This document shows, piece after piece, positions 6,740 through 8,139 of a stretch of 8,139 bases of DNA. This stretch comes from Alphaproteobacteria bacterium (GTDB lineage: Bacteria; Pseudomonadota; Alphaproteobacteria; ATCC43930; CGMCC-115725). Both the position numbers and the translations under genes were made by a program. The notes under the pieces were generated by a model. The model saw only the letters and a program-made list of their open reading frames with translations. It was not told where the DNA came from and searched no databases. The DNA is taken from positions 1 to 8,139 of the forward strand of contig JAFMSA010000160.1 in assembly GCA_017353855.1 (NCBI GenBank). The letters are read 5' to 3'. Each line of letters begins with the position of its first letter. Positions within the stretch are counted from its first letter, which is position 1.

Positions 6740-7827
6740 GCCGCGGCCCCGCCCGGCAGCGGGCCGCGCACCAGCGAGGGGACGTCGAGCGCGAGGAAAC
6801 CGTAATAGCGCAGCCAGCGCAGATCGGAATCGTAGAATGCCCGCACGTCGGGAATCCCGTATTTCAGCATCGCCACCCGCTCGATCCCCATGCCGAAGGC
6901 AAAGCCCTGAAATTCGGACGGGTCGATCCCACAATTCTTGAGCACCTGCGGGTGGACCATGCCGCTGCCGAGGATTTCCAGCCAATCGCTGCCGGCTCCG
7001 ATCCTCAGTTCCCCGTGCCGGCGTGAGCAACCGATATCTACCTCGGCCGACGGCTCGGTAAATGGGAAATAGCTCGGCCGGAAGCGAACGGGCAGGTCAT
7101 CGAGCGCAAAAAAGGCGCGGAGGAATTCAATAAGGCAACCCTTCAGATGGCCCATATGGGTCGTCCGGTCGATAACCAGCCCTTCGACCTGGTGGAACAT
7201 CGGTGAATGCGTCGCGTCATGATCGCAGCGAAATGTTCGCCCCGGCACGATGATCCGGATCGGCGGTCTTTGCGCCAGCATCGTGCGGATCTGCACCGGT
7301 GAGGTGTGGGTGCGCAGCACGAGCCGGCTGCCGTCCGGCCGGGTCGGCAGATAAAAAGTGTCATGCTCCTGGCGAGCCGGGTGCTCGGGCGGGATGTTGA
7401 GCGCCGTGAAGTTGTAAAAATCCTCTTCAATATGCGGACCTTCGACGACTGCAAAACCCATCTCGCCAAAGATCGCGACAATCTCGTCTATTGTCTGGCT
7501 GATAGGATGAATGCGCCCGGCGCCGCAGACGGGTACCGGAAGGGTCACATCGGCACGCTCGCGGCGCAGCCGCTCTTCGAGTGCGGCGCGGCCGAGCCGG
7601 GCTGCTGCCTCGCCAAGCGCCGCCGTGATCCGCTCCTTGGCCGCGTTCAACGCCGCTCCGGCGCGCCGCCGCTCCTCCGGCTCCAGCCCGCCGAGTGCTC
7701 TCATCGCCACGGTCAGCGATCCGCGTCGTCCAAGCACCTTGATGCGGACATTTTCGAGCGCATCCGGCGACGGCGCTCCGGCGATCTCGCGGAGGATATC
7801 GTCACAAGAGGGGTCGAAATCTGTCAT
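6736..7827 (-). CDS. pheS: Phenylalanine-tRNA ligase alpha subunit
   Basis: PheS is the catalytic subunit of phenylalanyl-tRNA synthetase, which activates Phe with ATP and transfers it to tRNA-Phe. The product has 363 residues, close to the usual length. An N-terminal coiled-coil tRNA-binding arm lies at about 1-90 (GRRGSLTVAMRALG, 33-46, then charged helices). The class II catalytic domain follows: HPISQTIDEIVAIFGEMGF (107-125), EEDFYNFTALNIP (134-146), LRTHTSPVQIRTM (171-183, motif 1 region), GRTFRCDHDATHSPMFHQVE (196-215), RPSYFPFTEPSAEVDI (250-265, motif 2 and Phe pocket) and GFAFGMGIERVAMLKYGI (308-325, motif 3). The Ala of GFAFGMG matches the pocket residue that sets amino-acid size selectivity in E. 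coli PheS. I chose the ATG at 7827 because MTDFDPSCDDILREI aligns with the family start. An in-frame ATG at 7878 would add 17 residues encoded across the leader terminator hairpin. The Shine-Dalgarno before 7827 is weak (GGGA, eight bases away). The stop overlaps the pheT start. Confidence 0.97.
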   Translation of the reverse strand: MTDFDPSCDDILREIAGAPSPDALENVRIKVLGRRGSLTVAMRALGGLEPEERRRAGAALNAAKERITAALGEAAARLGRAALEERLRRERADVTLPVPVCGAGRIHPISQTIDEIVAIFGEMGFAVVEGPHIEEDFYNFTALNIPPEHPARQEHDTFYLPTRPDGSRLVLRTHTSPVQIRTMLAQRPPIRIIVPGRTFRCDHDATHSPMFHQVEGLVIDRTTHMGHLKGCLIEFLRAFFALDDLPVRFRPSYFPFTEPSAEVDIGCSRRHGELRIGAGSDWLEILGSGMVHPQVLKNCGIDPSEFQGFAFGMGIERVAMLKYGIPDVRAFYDSDLRWLRYYGFLALDVPSLVRGPLPGGAAA

Positions 7828-7843
7828 TCGATCAATCCCAATG

Positions 7844-7869
7844 AAAAAGGGCCGGTTGATACGGCCCCT
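7844..7869 (-). terminator. Intrinsic terminator or attenuator in the pheS leader
   Basis: On the minus strand GGGCCG and CGGCCC (plus 7862-7867 and 7849-7854) form a six-bp GC stem around a seven-base loop. It can extend to eight pairs with one G-T and one A-T pair, and the distal arm runs directly into five T residues (7844-7848). This is the classic form of a Rho-independent terminator. It lies about 100 bases past the rplT stop and about 17 bases before the pheS start. It could end the rplT transcript, or partially attenuate readthrough into pheST. An alternative pairing that would break the stem is described in the findings. Confidence 0.7.
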
Positions 7870-7966
7870 GTCCACCATCGCCGGCTTGCCGGCAAAACCC
7901 GCTCAAAACCGGGGCCTCAGCAGCAAGACCTGCCGCTAAATCGTTCGAGGCCGCGCCGTAACGTCA

Positions 7967-8139
7967 TCAGCCGGGAATCGGCGCCGGCGGCGATGCGGTC
8001 AAGGCGGTGCGCGCCGTCGTGGCAATGACCTGGAACGTCTCGGGCTCGCGGACCGCGATGTCTGACAGCACCTTGCGATCGAGACTGAGCCCGGCCAGCT
8101 TGATGCCGTGCATCAATTGCGAATAGGTCAGGCCGTGCT
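7967..8139 (-). CDS. rplT: 50S ribosomal protein L20 (bL20), C-terminal part
   Basis: The 3' end of the gene is visible: 56 whole codons and a TGA, with the start beyond the right edge. The sequence HGLTYSQLMHGIKLAGLSLD followed by RKVLSDIAVREPETFQVI is the conserved globular C-terminal half of bL20, an early 50S assembly protein that binds 23S rRNA and in some bacteria also represses its own operon. Its position directly upstream of pheS matches the common alphaproteobacterial order in which rpmI-rplT precede pheST. The last residues, LTASPPAPIPG, form a proline-rich tail where many relatives end in an AKAALA-like helix, so the end is slightly unusual. The reading frame is otherwise intact. 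Confidence 0.93.
   Translation of the reverse strand, partial: HGLTYSQLMHGIKLAGLSLDRKVLSDIAVREPETFQVIATTARTALTASPPAPIPG

Noticed and set aside
6740..7030. N-terminal extension of pheT up to 7030.
   Set aside because: The extra 97 residues read pheS DNA in another frame and do not resemble PheT; the MKTTLAWL start overlapping the pheS stop is the family start.
7828..7878. Upstream in-frame ATG at 7878 as a pheS start or as a Phe-containing leader peptide (RPFFIGIDR).
   Set aside because: The two Phe codons are simply the T-run of the terminator read in frame, the extension is not family-like, and there is no stop before pheS as a leader peptide would need.
1..8139. Search for a defence, toxin-antitoxin, phage, CRISPR, tRNA or riboswitch element.
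   Set aside because: I found no repeat array, cloverleaf sequence, integrase or paired small genes by eye; the window is explained by the listed genes.

Overview
The window reads as chromosomal DNA of a high-GC alphaproteobacterium, probably near the Rhodospirillales. The main evidence is the gene order rplT-pheS-pheT on the minus strand, the GC-rich third codon positions, and an MlaC/HpnM-type periplasmic lipid-transport protein at the left edge. The lineage is inferred from protein character and gene order only.

Layout from left to right. (1) Positions 1-333 (+) hold the 3' end of an MlaC/HpnM-family protein gene. (2) Positions 334-908 have no intact gene. Most of this stretch is a decayed IS630-family transposase on the minus strand (about 361-774) with at least two frameshifts and no N-terminal half. 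(3) Positions 909-4244 (+) hold three closely packed genes that look like one operon: a four-domain rhodanese protein with one surviving catalytic cysteine, an epoxide-hydrolase-like alpha/beta hydrolase whose ATG overlaps the rhodanese stop codon, and an isocitrate lyase/PEP mutase superfamily enzyme with a strong Shine-Dalgarno. (4) A short convergent gap follows, with a perfect 10-bp inverted repeat that reaches into the end of pheT. (5) Positions 4331-7827 (-) hold pheT and pheS, the two subunits of phenylalanyl-tRNA synthetase, with a 4-bp overlap. (6) The pheS leader contains an intrinsic terminator with a possible alternative pairing. (7) The 3' end of rplT (ribosomal protein bL20) lies at the right edge.

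The minus-strand part is core translation machinery: ribosomal protein L20 followed by the synthetase that charges tRNA-Phe, with a terminator between them that could set how much rplT transcription continues into pheST. The plus-strand trio is accessory metabolism. Each protein falls into a recognisable superfamily, but the substrates cannot be read from sequence, and a shared pathway is only suggested by the spacing. I see no phage, CRISPR, toxin-antitoxin or other defence-type system, and no clear evidence of an undescribed system. The points most worth a second look are the pheS leader structure and the rhodanese-hydrolase-lyase cassette.
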